A DNA stretch of 64,000 nucleotides from Agroathelia rolfsii (GCA_018343915.1 JABRWF010000001.1:3968001-4032000), one strand, 5' to 3'. Counted from the stretch's first letter, positions 34,080 through 46,551 are shown. Numbers and translations: made by a program. The notes: generated by a model not told the origin, from the sequence alone.

Positions 34080-36923
34080 CTAAACGACGCCAATAACAAC
34101 CGTCGCCCTCAAACTGACCTCCCTCGTCCTCCCCGCACTCGCATCGCGCGGCACCACCAGTACCTCGCCATCAGGCCCCACTTCCAAGTACTCCTCCGTC
34201 CGGAGCGAGCTCGACTTCCATCCCCAGCTCTGGCTAACCTTGAATTCATCCGGTGCGCTCGTGAAGCGCGTAAGCGATGAGCCCGTCGCGTTGGCGCATG
34301 CGATGGAGAAGTAAGCCGTCACCGCCGCGCGCGGGTCGCGGTAGGGCTGCAACGGGGGCGGGGAGGCTGTCGCTGCGGGAATGGTGATGGCTGATGCGGA
34401 TGATGATGACGACGATGACATGGTGGATGTGGTAGAAGAGGAGAAGGCAGAGCCACTCTGCATGGGCGAAGATGAGATCGACACAGACGCCATAGCAGGC
34501 GAGATGGGCATCGGTGTCGACACGCGGCTCTCGATCGGACGGAGCGAGGGCGAATAGTGCGGCGGGGGCGTAGGCAGGGATATAGTATTCGGCAGAGATG
34601 GCCCCCTCACATGCGGCATCGAAGTCGACGGCCTGATCGTTGGCGCAAACGTTGACATGGCGGGCGTAGGATCCACGTGTGATTGGCGATGCAAATAGAC
34701 GCCTAGCTGCAAGCCTTTCTTCCGGACGACTTGCACGTAGACATTGTACAGGCTCCCTGCGTACCAGATTGTGTGCGAATGCAGTCTGTTTTTCTCCCTC
34801 AGAGACGCAACGTCCCAGAACTCGACCGCGAAGCGCATAGGCGGATGAGGAACCCATTTATCCGTTCCGGATGTATCTCTCGAGACACACTCAGATGCGT
34901 GATAGGCTTCTGGTATGAGACCGAAGAAGTTGGCCTCATTCGGTGGTCCCGAGCGCGAGTTTAGATTTGCATGTGAGCGTGCGGTGAGGTCGAAGAGGTG
35001 ATTCATGCTTGAGCCGTCAACAGCAGCGCTGTCGCCCATGCGTTGGGAAGAGTCCTTAGGGACACGATAGTATACTTTTGACTCTTCTTGTTTATGTGTA
35101 GCAGATGACAATTGGGTAGCCAGCTCGGCGGTCGTCATAACCAAGCTCAGTGCCCGGCTTTCTATAGACGATTTTTCTGTCGGCGGTGAGGGTGGTATGG
35201 GCGAGGATACGGGAGACATGCGGCGCGAAACGGCTGCTTGCAACTTGGATGTGATATGATGGCGAAGTAACGATTGGTTCCACTGGGCTCCTTGTAGTAC
35301 TGCCATAGGAACATAAGGTTGGTTTGTTGTCGGAGAAACATGCTCATAGATGAAAAGCAGGTCGTCGAAGGACTAGATGGGCGTAAGAATGGGCTCAAGG
35401 TCATTATCGAAAAGTATATAAATACCATATTGGAGTAGTAGATAGATTCTGAAAACATCTTCTGCCACTCTTTCTCCTCTACAGGATCTATTCCTCCTTT
35501 CCTCCTGTACTCGACGACGGCAACCGCGAAATCGTATCTCTCTCGCTCACCACGGACGAACAGAGCATCGGAGGTCACCAAAGCGCGGACCCATTTAGCT
35601 TGCAAACCTCCGCGACCCCAAATGATAGGAATGGACATGCGACTACCGCTCTCTGTCTGCCGTTCAATTGTCTTGTTCATCATTGGAGCCGTCACGGTGG
35701 CTGCTCTCCTTCGCGGGGCAGGGGCTACAGCGGGATCATCCGCCTTGATCGCCTTCGTAGACGCTTGTCCCGGGTCCCGCAAGAAAGTAGGATACTCGTA
35801 CGCAAGCATGTCCGGAGCCCAACGGGCAAGCCAACAAGCAGCAGCCTCACCGATCCGATCCGATACGGCACCATAGTGGAAAGAGCGATGGCCATCAAGA
35901 CCCCCGTCAGTTGCGAAGAAGGTGGATTCCGAAACAGAAGAAACATCGCTCAAGTCCATTTGGTAATCGAGATCTTCCTCCTTGCGGAAATCAAGCTCCC
36001 GTAGTGCCTGAGTGATGGCTTCGGGAGGAGGGGCGGAAATGTGGATCGGGCTTGAAGGTGTGGATAGGCCAGTGCTTACCGCTGTGGAGAACGATTCGTA
36101 TGGCTGAGCCACTTGTTCCAGCCCAATTGCGGCCTGAGGCTCTGCTGAAGATGGCAAGGGTAGTGGTGCTCCCAACGCGAAGCGGAGATAGAGGAGCACG
36201 GTGTGTGGCCCTACTGATGCCAACACATCCTTCACAGCTTGTGCAGCGAGGGTTGGTATACCCAGATAAAGTGCAGTCGCAATGAGGGACAATAGAAATC
36301 TTGGGCTAGCAGGATGGTCACCCGTCGGGGTGGCTTCCAACGGCACGACGAATGGAAAGTTAGGTGTCAACGGTTTTGAGGCAGTTGGTATCAGAGTGGA
36401 CGGAATGTGTAGACGAGGTCCTCCGCCATACAGGCGTGAGATACATATCCTGTTGGACAGTTATGAGCAGTTGAAGACTAATGGCCCGGTTGTTATTCCT
36501 CAAGATCATAATCGATACTTACTCGAATGCTAACGTCAGGATTTAGTTATCTAACTGAGTGAAACGACACAACGTGTAAGCATTTACTCGCCTGCTCGTG
36601 TGATGTTATGGTCATCAAGAATAATGTCAATTTCCTCTGGGCCTGGATGCACAAGTACTCTGGGCCTCTGCGACGACGACTCTGAGAATCCAGACGTGAA
36701 CAGAGAGCGAAAAAACTCCTATGAAAGGTATCAGCCTGAAGTGCTATGATCTCCATCTGTAGGACAATCCACTGACTGATTGGATCAAGACAACTCTATG
36801 AAGTCTGTAGACTGCTTTCCAAGTACCATTGACACGCAGGGCAATGTCTGCGGTTCTGCCTTCGAGAAAGGAGTTGTATAGATGGCTCTGTATGTCGACT
36901 GCTGAATGGCCTGGTGAGCTCAT
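34080..36923 (-). CDS. large BTB/POZ-domain protein
   Basis: About six exons, roughly 880 aa. The ATG at 36923 (MSSPGHSAV) leads into the BTB fold: DIQSHLYNSFLEGRTADIAL, RLHRVVLIQS, then EFFRSLFTSGFSESS and ITRAAFEICISRLYGGGP. Reaching that last block needs a 7-nt exon (36533-36539) and an upstream intron with a GC donor. A 400-aa middle region has acidic and Ser/Pro-rich parts plus KWVRALVTSDALFV. The C-terminal region (about 34900-34700 and 34340-34080) contains FAVEFWDVASLREKNRLHSH and WYAGSLYNVYVQ, interrupted by Ser/Thr-Pro low complexity. The protein resembles the germ-cell-less-type BTB proteins of basidiomycetes, possible Cul3 adaptors; the partner is unknown. Confidence 0.85.
36533..36539 (-). 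other. 7-nt microexon in the BTB gene
   Basis: CATTCGA is flanked by an AG acceptor and a GTAAGT donor. The preceding exon ends in GCAG followed by GCGAGT, a GC-type donor. Joining the three pieces gives RAAFEICISRLYGGG in one frame, the expected BTB helix. Without the 7 nt the frame is lost. Confidence 0.7.
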
Positions 36924-37531
36924 GAGAGATGTAGTGCTGGTGCACACAATGGGATGGGTCAGCGTTCAGCGTGCCCCTGGCTGGATCAGGAGTATGGCCG
37001 GCTATAAGCCGGCCCAATGGCAAATGGCCATGGACCTGCTATATGTACACGCCAGATACTTCTGCCTTGCGTCACCCCGGCACCGGGGCTCGCACGGCCC
37101 GGTGGCAACTACTCTCGCCAATCGTTTTGCAACTTCGTTTCTTCCCCTCTGAACCTTTTTTCCATCGACCACACAAATTTAGCTCATCCCGGCGGGCAAA
37201 AGTGGGCATGATGTCATACATGCTTCATAGACGCTTCTTCATGCGTCGTTATCCCACGCCAATCTCGTTACTGCTCCACTGGTAAATCGCTAACGGAAGC
37301 GGCTGGCTCTGAATCACGCATCAGCGAGATTACGTCAGTATTTGATTATATCATCTACTTCGTGATGCAACAACATGATAATTTACGAGTAACAACCCCG
37401 TCGCCTTAGTATAATAAATCCATATCAGAATGCGGCATCCAATAAACATCTCAGGTCAGTGATTGGAGTTAGCTGGATATGTACCACGAACTATATATGA
37501 TTTTTTGATCTAAAGTTAGCAGCACAAATTC
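36924..37531. other. spacer upstream of the BTB gene
   Basis: No gene. Promoter of the BTB gene on one side, 3' flank of the first array member on the other. Short plus-strand frames (36829-37285) are shadows without motifs. Confidence 0.4.
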
Positions 37532-39224
37532 CTATGGATGACTTCTCTCCCCTAGCTGTCGTAACATGACGTTGGCCATATGCCACTGGTACGTATCATT
37601 CACGCTCTTCACGACACTTGCGCCGTACATGTTCTCCCTTGAGTCGAAAAGTAGCCGCGAGGAGAGAATCATTGTCGTACTGTTCAAATAAGATAATTCT
37701 ACAACTTTAGAGAGGCCAAGTCACTCACGATAATGTTAGCCACAAATATGCACCCTCTGGTAAGGCGTTCTATAAGAAAGGCTGAGGAAAGTACTTTCCA
37801 ATTTGGTATATGATTGCTAATTAATACATACGATGTTTTTCTGGATAAAATCAGTTCATAATATCATATAGAGCTATGGAAGTTGAATACGTACAAAGTA
37901 GCTTACGACGCTAACCAGGCTTAGCATTGTCATTGCCGTATACAGGTGTCATTAACAACGCAAATATGCTTTTCAAATAACAAGCTAACAAAAAATATAC
38001 CACACCTAGTATAAACACGGAACAAAGTCAAACTTTGTATTTGGAAGTATCTAGTAAAGGCAAAACGCACCATCGCGAAGCATAATTGTACTTAGGGATT
38101 TCTATCCATGAACAGTACGGGAAGTTCTCATTGCTTCCCATGTCTTTAAGAATTTCGACGCGATGATGACTATTTCCCAGACGAGAGACACTATCCAAAA
38201 GAGCTCTGTGCCTATGCGCAATGATCTTCAGGTGTTCATGATTTGAAAATAGTGGCATGCCAGTGAGACTTCAAACTCACCCAAGATCCTGCAAAAAGAT
38301 AAATCCCGTCCCAACCCTTTAGATCCAACTTTGACACAAACTTGAAGACAGACTCGCGCTGAGCACTTACGTTCCCTGTTTCCCCAAATGTGGGCAATTG
38401 TGATTATATATTTCAATGGCAGTGGCAGTGGTAGCAAGTGACCACTGTAATTCCGGGTAGGTACTGTGTTCAAATTTGGAACGGGAACCAAATTATCTGA
38501 CCATAGAGAAACCCATAATAAGTAGATAAAGGGGTACCATCTTGTAAAGAAAGCTCTTTTGATGGCTGTATAATACCGATACACGCCAAAGTTGTGGGGC
38601 TGTTTCAAAAAATGAATCAGAAACAACGCAATAGAAGAGAACTATTACCTTACTCCAGGCGTATGAAGAAATAATGAAGAAAAATATTCGACCAAGCTTG
38701 TCGACAATTTCACACCTATAGAAAGGGTTTAATACTTAACGTAAAGCCAGCCTATTTGTGTTGCCAGTGTGATTACCACTATAAGCTTAAAGTTTCAGAT
38801 TGTATATATTGACTCGGGGAAATGAGCGACAAAAGAAAGCCGTACTTGAGAGAGAGTCTTGTCTCAAAAAGAAGAATAAACCTCATGACGCTGATGATTG
38901 TAGTCAAGTAGCGAACGACGAGGAATGCAAAGGGCACGATGCGTTTTGGTTTGCGCCATATCAATTGGATCTCAAGCCCGATAGTAATTATATGGTCGTA
39001 GCATGTTATCACTGTAGTGGATTAAAGCCACAGGCATTAATTTCGGTTTTAAAATGTCTTGTAAACTCAGAATGCAAATATTGGGATAGTAGCAATAGAA
39101 GCGATAAGGACGTAATTGCTTAGTAGCCTTGAAAAAGCCATGCTCTGGTATCAGTTGCTTAAAGGATGAAGAAAGAGTACACTTACGACTGATTTGTGAT
39201 AGTGTTGAGGTCAGTAGACGACAT
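37532..39224 (-). pseudogene. DUF6533-like membrane protein, copy 1, decayed
   Basis: First member of the tandem array, alignable to copies 2-5 over every exon: MSSTDLNTITNQS, SNYVLIASI, CYDHIITIGLEIQLIW (the DUF6533 core), QLWRVSVLYSHQ, WEIVIIASKF, SSRLLFDSRENM, ending in TAG at 37532-37534. Several lesions remove function. The donor after the ASI codons has GC instead of GT. Exon 3 is 1 nt shorter than in the other copies. TAG interrupts VHG-KSLS where the others read VHGRxFLS (near 38115). The acceptor of the exon encoding AMTMLSLVSV is AC instead of AG. The 1-nt loss in exon 3 would be frame-compensated if the 2-nt exon were skipped. A low-level transcript is possible, but a full product is not. 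Confidence 0.82.
38281..38288 (-). other. 8-nt microexon, copy 1
   Basis: GATCTTGG between GCAG acceptor and GTGAGT donor, at the same place as in copies 2-5 although the gene is broken elsewhere. Confidence 0.6.
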
Positions 39225-40110
39225 CAGAGGGCGGAGGATGAGGCAAGAGAGAAAAGACTCGGAGCCTGAGGATAAATCGTTTTTCATTGCTCGTGCCGAA
39301 CCCCACTGTCTTTTGAGCCATCAGCGCATCAGCAATCAGACTATAGACTTCCTTGCCGGCGGACCTCGCGAACTCTAAGCTGTGAAGCGAAACTGGTTTG
39401 CTATTGAATTAAGTAGCCTGAGTTATTGATCAAGGGTCTTATAGCCCGGGTCCCGGGGCCTTCGACGACCCAATCAGCCGCCTGCAGTGACCCTGCTGAG
39501 CATTGACCAATGCTAACCTGCCACGGTGGAGTGGTTGGGGATATGCACTAGCATCACCATGGTATTGCTGCAACGTGACGTTGATCCACGCATTGTGCTA
39601 GTCAGTTGGTTAGCATGGTTACTAATATTTTAAATAAATAATGTATAGTGATACCAATGTATCAAAGGTACCCAGGCTAACGCGAAAGTTGCACGATCGA
39701 AATATTCCATGGCAGCTACCGGCGGAGCTGTGAATGTGATCAGACGCCGCAGTGCCGCTAGTATTACCTGAAGCAGAGCCTGCGCAAGGATGCTGGCGCC
39801 AGCGAACGCTGGTACAATATCACAAATGCTTCTTGATTACATTATAGACCCACCCATATCTTGTCATTACTCCACTGGCCCTTGCGGAAGTAGTCATCGA
39901 ATTGCACATCAGCGAAATTAGGTCGAACGACTTTTGAATACAATTAAGCAGATATCTAATTAGCTCAAGACGGATTCTTTGCACCGTGGCACCTGGTATG
40001 TATTACGGTATATGGCTCAGAAGATAGAGCCTTTATACATGTAATAAAATATGATTAAACCAAAATGAACATTGGCAAATGCATTTTATAGTTACTTACA
40101 GCCGCTTCCC
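39225..40110. other. spacer between array copies 1 and 2
   Basis: Contains the upstream block of copy 1 (39351-39363) and no recognised gene. The 3' flank of copy 2 lies at the right. Confidence 0.4.
39351..39363 (-). promoter_or_regulatory. conserved upstream block of copy 1
   Basis: CCTTGCCGGCGGA on the plus strand (TCCGCCGGCAAGG facing the gene), about 130 nt upstream of the ATG. The same block recurs 120-145 nt upstream of copies 2 and 3, and in a weaker form upstream of copy 4. Confidence 0.5.
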
Positions 40111-41762
40111 CTACAAGATGATATCAGATGTGGGAGCACTAGTTGTGTCGTACGCATCGCCTGTCGCCTTCAAAACGTTAGCGTCCATGTTCTCCCTTAG
40201 ATTGAGGATGAGGCGTGAGGAGAGGATGATTGTTATACTGTTACAGATGAAATCACTACTAGTATTTAACTTTCAGAGGGTCAAGAGCAACTCACGATAA
40301 CGTTGGCCATAAATATACACCTTTTGGTAGGATGTTCTGTAGAAGGAGAAGAAATAGAGGAAAGTATTTTTGTATACTACCCAAGCTACCAACTCACACA
40401 TACTATTTTTACCTGGATAATATTCCTTTAGAATAGCCTGGGAAGCTATGAAAGCTGAATACGTACAAGAAAGCTCATGAGATTAATCACGCTGAGTAAT
40501 GTCATTGCTCTATATAACTATCATCACACGAGGTGCAAATGTGGAGAGACGAAGAAGCTCACAAAAAATATATCGCACCTAGTACGGGAGCTATATGAGA
40601 CCGTCTTCCAAGCCATAAATACGTAGGAAAACGGAGAGACAAACCATCTCGAAGTATAATCGTGCTAAGGAAGTACCGTCCATGAACAACACGAGAAGAT
40701 TTCACCGCTTGCCACGTTTTTGAGAATATTAGTGCAATAATGACTATTTCCCAAACGAGAAATACCATCCAAGAGAGCCCCATACCTATGTATCACGATC
40801 TTCAAGTTGGAATGAACCAATGGCATGACACTTTGCACTCACCCAAGACCCTATTTTAAGCTATGTGAGCCCTCTCCACACGAGTAACTTTGACATGAAG
40901 GAGGGGCTATGTCGAATACTTACTCTGCATATGTCCCTGAGTGTATGCAATGATGGTTATATATATCACGAATGGGGGCAGGGGATGCAATCGGCCACTT
41001 TGAATGAATGAGATATTGTACTCGGAACAAGAATCAAATCTTCAGACCATAGAAAAACACACGGCAAGTAGATAGAGCGGTACTATCCCGTAAAGTATGT
41101 TTCTGTTATGGTTGTATAATACTGATACACGCCAAAGCTGCGAGGCTATCATCGAGAGTGTCAGAAATAGTGCAATAGAGGAATAGCCTACTGTTGACTA
41201 CTTACTCCAAGCATATGTTAGGACAATAAAGAATATCGTCAGGCTGAGCTTGTTGGCAATGTAGCACCTATAAGTATACAGGAAGGTCTGAGCACTGAAT
41301 ACAATCATTCTATATCCTTTGTGCTTACCACTGCAAATGTAAAAAGTCAGATTGTGCACATCTCAACTGAGCTATCTAAGGTCGAGAAAGCATAGAAAGA
41401 GCCGTACTCGAACTGATGTTGTCTTAAAAAGAATAATAAGCCGGGCAATGCTGATGATCGTTGCCAGGTAGCGAATAGCGAGAAGTGTGAAGGTTACGGT
41501 ATGTTTTGGTTTGCACCATATCAGTCGGACTTCGAGCCCTATAGTAAGCATATGGTCATAGCATGCTATTACTATAAAGAGCTATTAATTAGGTTTCAAA
41601 GTCTTGGAATGCAGATAGCGAAGCAGCACCAATGGAAGCGACATGAACGTAATTGCTCAGAAGGCTTTAAAAAGGTTATAATCCGATCTCGGCTACCAGA
41701 CCCACAAAGTAGGAATACACCTACGACTGCTTTGCGAAATCATTGGTATCAATAGACAACAT
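40111..41762 (-). CDS. DUF6533-like multi-pass membrane protein, copy 2
   Basis: Family of basidiomycete membrane proteins with unknown role. About 13 exons; ATG at 41762 (MLSIDTNDFAKQS), stop TAG at 40111-40113. Segments in order: SNYVHVASIV; the DUF6533 core ACYDHMLTIGLEVRLIW with LLAIRYLATIISIARLIILF; WCYIANKLSLTIFFIVLTYA; QLWRVSVLYNHN with IVPLYLLAVCFSM; an extracellular loop with NHHC; GLSWMVFLVWEIVIIALIF; AIYFLAMTLLSVINLMSFL; and ILPKGVYLWPTLSITIILSS before RLILNLREN. This gives six or seven helices. It includes a 2-nt exon (41329-41330), an 8-nt exon (40843-40850) and a 16-nt exon. All splice borders are canonical and no stop is seen, so it looks functional. The C-terminal tail after RLxLNLREN is about 30 aa. 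Confidence 0.78.
40843..40850 (-). other. 8-nt microexon, copy 2
   Basis: GGTCTTGG between ATAG acceptor and GTGAGT donor. With its neighbours it encodes E-V-L-G and keeps the frame into GLSWMVFL. Confidence 0.75.
41329..41330 (-). other. 2-nt microexon, copy 2
   Basis: TG between TTGCAG and GTAAGC. Exon 3 ends in phase 0 (CGA) and the next exon starts G-TGC, so the two bases complete a TGG codon (Trp) and restore the frame. Confidence 0.65.
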
Positions 41763-42195
41763 AGAGCAAGGGACGGCTTAGGGGCAAGAAGAAAAGGGAG
41801 GTAAACCGCAACTGCCTGCAAGTTGATGCTTATGCTCATTTTGAAATACACAGATTAAAACACCGCATCATCTTTTAACCGTAACGAATGAGATTATTAG
41901 GTTTCCTTGCCGGCGGAACTGTTGACCCTTACGCAACTCAGAAAGCTCAGGCCAGGGTACCATTGATTTGAGTGATCTAGGTGTCATGAGCCTCCGTGTC
42001 CGGCGGTGTCCTACTGGCAATCAGTTGCCAGTTGCACCAACGACTCGACGGGAAGATTCAGTCGAATAAAGAAGAATCGACTAAAGGTGTTAGCAGGTAG
42101 TATCCCAGTGGGACCTGAGCTACCATACATGAATAATAAGATAGGTCTCTTCTCATAATCTAGTAATATTTGGCCCAGAATCAATAGTATAAGTC
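41763..42195. other. spacer between array copies 2 and 3
   Basis: Holds the copy 2 upstream block at 41905-41917 and a flanking stretch (about 41850-41920) strongly similar to the region upstream of copy 3 at about 43925-43995. No gene. Confidence 0.5.
41905..41917 (-). promoter_or_regulatory. conserved upstream block of copy 2
   Basis: CCTTGCCGGCGGA, identical to the block above copy 1, about 145 nt upstream of the ATG. Confidence 0.5.
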
Positions 42196-43860
42196 CTATT
42201 CACGGTCATTTTCTCCTAATTGTCTCAAAATGATATCAGGGATATCGAATTCACACGTATGGTACGTATCGTCCATGCTTCCCAAAAGATTAGCATCCAT
42301 GTTCTCCCTCAAGTTAAGGTGGAGGCGTGAGGTCAGGATAGTTGTTGTACTATTCAAAATTAGGTGACTCTAACTTTCCAAGGGTCGAAAATAACTTACG
42401 ACAATGTTAGCCACAAATATGCGCCTTTCGGTAAGATATCCTACATGAGAAAATGAATGGCGGAGGTCTTTTTCGTGTGCTATTATCAACTCATCCGTAC
42501 TATTTTCATCTAAATGAAGTCAGTTAATAATGTAGTGAGAAGTTGTAGAAACCAAGTCCTTACAAGAAAGTTTATGAGATTAATCAGGCTGAGCAATATC
42601 ATTGCTCTTTTTACCGTTACATTCGTTGTGGTTTGAAAAAAAAAAAGAGGAAACTCACAAAAAATACATCAGACCTTTTAGGGACATTGTATCAGACCAT
42701 TTTCCAAGCTGTAAGTACATAAGGAGAGAGACGAACCATCTCGAAGCATAATTCTGCTGAGGAATCGCCGTCCATGAACGGCATGAGAAGATTTTACCCC
42801 TTGCCACGTTTTCAAGAATGTCAACACAAAAACGACTATTTCCCAAGTGAGAAATGCTATCCAAGAGAGACCCAAACCTGTGCATGAGAATATTGAGATG
42901 AGACAGCCGCATGCTCCTTCGCACTTACCCAAGACCCTGGGTAAGCAATGTAAACCTTGTCTGTAGGAGTGGCTTTGATGCAAAGGCAGGATTATGCTGT
43001 GTACTTACTCCACATGTTTCCCCGAATATATGCAAGTGTGGTTATACACATTCATAACACGTATACCGGATGAAAGTGGCCACTGTGAATCAATAGGTAA
43101 GATCGCATCAAAGCAAGAACCAAATACTCTGACTATGGATAGAGACATGACAAGTAGATAGAGCGGTATTATTCCGCGAAGGACGCTTCGGTTGTGGCTG
43201 TATAATACTGATATGCGCCAAAGTTGTAAGGCTGTTATGAAGGGTGGATGAGAAACAATACAATAGAAATAGAGGAACGGTGTAACTTACTCCAAGCATA
43301 TGCCAGAACAATAAAGAAAACGGTTAGGCTTATTTTGTTGGAGATATAACACCTAGAAGTAAATAGGAAGGGCTGAGCACTTCAAATTAACCAGAAATCA
43401 TTGTGCCTGCGCTGTAATTACCACTGCGAATGCAAAAAGACAGAATTTATGCATCTCAATCGGAAAATGGAAAAAATGAAAGGAATGGGCACTACTCGAA
43501 TGGATGATATCTTGAAAAGAATAATAAGCTGAGCGATGCTGATGACTGTTGCCAGGTGGCGGATGACAAGAAGTGTGAAGGGCACAATGTGTTTTGGCTT
43601 GCACCATATCAATTGGACTTCAAGTCTGACAGTGAGGAAATGGTCATAACATGTGATCACTGTAAAGGATTGTTGGTTAGGTTTTAATATGCCTTCATAG
43701 CCTCAGGATCCAAATATTGAAGTAGCACCAATGGAAGCGATCTGGACATAATTGCACAGAAATCTTTAAAAAGTCATAATACGATCTCAGTCACTAGAGC
43801 CATATAGTGAAAATACACTTACGACTGCTTTGCAATAACATTGATATCAGTAGACAACAT
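42196..43860 (-). CDS. DUF6533-like multi-pass membrane protein, copy 3
   Basis: Closest to copy 2 in both coding and upstream sequence. ATG at 43860 (MLSTDINVIAKQS), TAG at 42196-42198. Segments: CNYVQIASIV; TCYDHFLTVRLEVQLIW; WCYISNKISLTVFFIVLAYA; LQLWRISVLYSHNRSVL and GIIPLYLLVMSLSI; a loop with YNHTCIYSG; GLGLSWIAFLTWEIVVFVLT then FLKTWQGVKSSHAVHGRRFL; LMYF; SRLHLNLRENMDANLLG. The tail ends LRQLGENDRE, which is related to the tails of copies 4 and 5 (FQQLGSE, FRQLED). In this copy alone the region before the 2-nt exon also stays open when read unspliced, so a retained-intron protein is possible. No lesion found. Confidence 0.76.
42929..42936 (-). other. 8-nt microexon, copy 3
   Basis: GGTCTTGG between CCAG acceptor and GTAAGT donor; same phase and coding role as in copy 2. 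Confidence 0.75.
43422..43423 (-). other. 2-nt microexon, copy 3
   Basis: TG between CGCAG and GTAATT; completes TGG (Trp) before Cys-Tyr. Confidence 0.6.
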
Positions 43861-43979
43861 AGAGAGGGAAAAGTCCTAGAGGTGTGAAAAAAGGGAGAAC
43901 ATTCCACCGTTTATTGTGCAATGCGCAGACTAAAACACCGCATAATCTTTTAACCATCGTGAATGAGGACATTAAGTTT

Positions 43980-43992
43980 CCTTGCCGGTGGG
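43980..43992 (-). promoter_or_regulatory. conserved upstream block of copy 3
   Basis: CCTTGCCGGTGGG, about 120 nt upstream of the ATG, within a longer stretch shared with the copy 2 upstream region. Confidence 0.45.
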
Positions 43993-45290
43993 CTTGTTAT
44001 TTCTTAGGCGAAGCTGAGGCTGGAATATCATTGATTCGAGCTGCTGATTTGGTTCTGGATGCCATGGATCTCCGGTGTCTTAACTTACTGGCAATCAGGC
44101 TCCAGTTGATAAATCGCAAAAACTCGGCAGACCATCGGTAGTGATCCTGCCAATATCGAGCTTGATTCATAATAAACGATGGACCAAAATACTCCCAAAA
44201 TGTGATACAGCGAGAAGAGTCTTTGCAATACGGTGTAGCTATCTACTGGCGCTGGAATTATATCTGAGTGGTTGGTAACTTGGTTTCAAGACATTGTTCT
44301 AGTATCTTGAACTGTTGCTAGTGAGCTGACAACGCCGCCTGGTGTACCCAACTTGAAGTTCCACCAGAGTAATGCATCTGTTGCCATCCAAATCATAGTC
44401 GTGCTATTAATAATATTAGCAGTGGTGTAGAGCTAGCAGGTTTCCTAGCCAAACATCAGTACTGCATCAGTACCGACACTCGGCGGCCGGTTGCAAATGT
44501 GAATGGACTCCAAGCTTCAAGCTCCGAGTTGCACCCGAGTCGTCAGAATGGCCAAGGCTTACTTGCGCGCTTGGCGCTTATCCTAAGCCGTCACAAAATT
44601 CACGATCATCGGAAGGATGTAGATGAATGTGGCCCCTTTTTCTTGCGTAACGCTGTCTCCAGGTGGCAACAATTTTGCTGTTGTTCCGAGATCCGAGGCC
44701 CCGTCTCCATCGAGCTCAACCTCTGAGCAAAGAGAACTGTTAAAATTCGACGCGCACGCAGCCTGATTCGATGACACGCTGTATTGACTATGTGGTAGGG
44801 GTACAAACGTATATGGTACATCGAGTAAAATATATACTATATCGACAATAAATTTTCACGAAAGAGAAAAAAGGACGGAGTACGGGACTAAGACAAAAGT
44901 GAATCGACGATGCTTGCCAAGGCGTCTCAAATATTCGGACTCAAATATCAACAAGAACTTCGTATCGAACCATATGCATGTGCCAGTACGTCACAACTTG
45001 AAAACTTGATTGCGTCATCAGCCTTGATTCTGCATTATTGGACTTACTGAAAAGGATGTTATTAATAAGCTTGTACTAGCACCAGTACTAGTACCTATGG
45101 ACCATGATATATGCGCGTGATCATGATAGGTGATACTCAGAGTTGAATATACGTATTATGTATATCATAGTAAGATGCAGAAATCCGTTTCATAAAATGA
45201 GATAAATTCATATTTGAACACCTAACAGATCTAGGCCCATGTAGCTCGGCAGTGATAGAATTAAATTCTATAAACTATCATGATTACAGT

Positions 45291-45333
45291 ACTTACTATC
45301 TCAGTACACAATGCTAGGATCAGTAGAGGGCAT
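45291..45333 (-). pseudogene. relic first exon of an array-type gene
   Basis: Reads ATG-CCC-TCT-ACT-GAT and resembles the MSSTD / MLSTD starts of copies 1 and 3, ending beside a GTAAGT-like donor. TGA follows inside the exon. A CCGGCGGCGGA motif about 110 nt upstream recalls the upstream block. No following exons were found. Confidence 0.5.
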
Positions 45334-46551
45334 CAACCAGAAGATGAAGTCAGAGATGTGGATACGATTTGAAGCCATGGGTCGCTTCCCATGATCAAGC
45401 CCAGCGTCTTTCCAACCATTACTGACAATAGGGCTATATAGTCCTCCGGCGGCGGATTTTTCAGAGCGACATTGAATTGATAGCTAAGGCAACCATCCTG
45501 ACCCGCCGGAAGTGACCCTGTCAACCACGGCCGCTAATGCGGGCGACTGAAGCAGTGCACACAAACCACTTCCAAGTCGGTATGAAGGTTTAGTGGTACA
45601 TTTCAGCAATACATACATCGATATTTGTGAGTAAATAGTACATCTACTGAACTTAAAAAGAGATACAGACCCACTGGCAGATTAGTGGAAAACTCAGCAA
45701 ATAGTACGTGTGTCACTCAGTCGCAACTTGGGGTAATAACTAGGAGCGCTCCGTCCGCAGTATCAGATGAATGGAAACTCAAAAAATCATCGTACCTAGC
45801 GCACAAAATATTGCTGTCATATTTTTTTTTTGATAGCTTCTTGCTGGAGTGATAATGACATGTAAATTCGAGTCGTTATGGCCGCATCGCCAACTTGAAC
45901 CTAAACACTTCTAGCATCAACTTACATATTGGAGCTTTGAAGTCGTTCCTTGTCATGGCTTACGTTCCCACCAATTCGCTGCTGGAAACAGAGTTTGATC
46001 GGATTCAAGGCTTTCCGTGTCGCTAGCGTTGGCGGGAACGGGAACTCGAAGGTATAAACGAGTTAACACAATATTCTTGTGCCGATCCTAAGGTGCGAGC
46101 ATTCAGTTCCGTTCTTTATCCTAAGCCATATCCACTTGAAAATTTATACCAACGGATAAACGTATATTCAATGAATGCCGTCTCCTTTCGTAGTTTAATG
46201 TTTAGTATATTTCAAATCAGAAGATACAGCATACGCATTTATCCAGTAGTAAGGAGAATTATTATATAAGAATTCATCCTAGTCATAGTTTGATGTCGAA
46301 TCGTAGGAGAACGATATACCGGGCATTATAGTATCAGTGTGATTGCGCGCATTGTCTTCGTGGCCTGCATTGGCAGTACTCAATGTTAAAATACGACGAG
46401 CGACGACGATGAGCAGCGGTCGACACAAAGAATTGTATTCCGCTTGTCTACTTGTACATCGTTGTACGTAGTCAAACGGATAGTAAACAAGAATGTAAAC
46501 TACCGTAAATATAAAGGCAGAATCATGTGACCCAGCACATGGATCACATAT

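Noticed and set aside
34246..34857. 203-aa minus-strand frame overlapping the BTB gene in another frame.
   Set aside because: Arises from the same Ser/Thr/Pro-rich coding sequence; the BTB frame is longer and continuous with conserved exons.
39040..39130. In-frame stops after exon 2 in array copies 1-3, which first suggested all three were pseudogenes.
   Set aside because: A conserved earlier donor (ATT-G|GTGCT and similar) joins exon 2 to the DUF6533 exon in frame in copies 2-5. Only copy 1 has lost it (GC).
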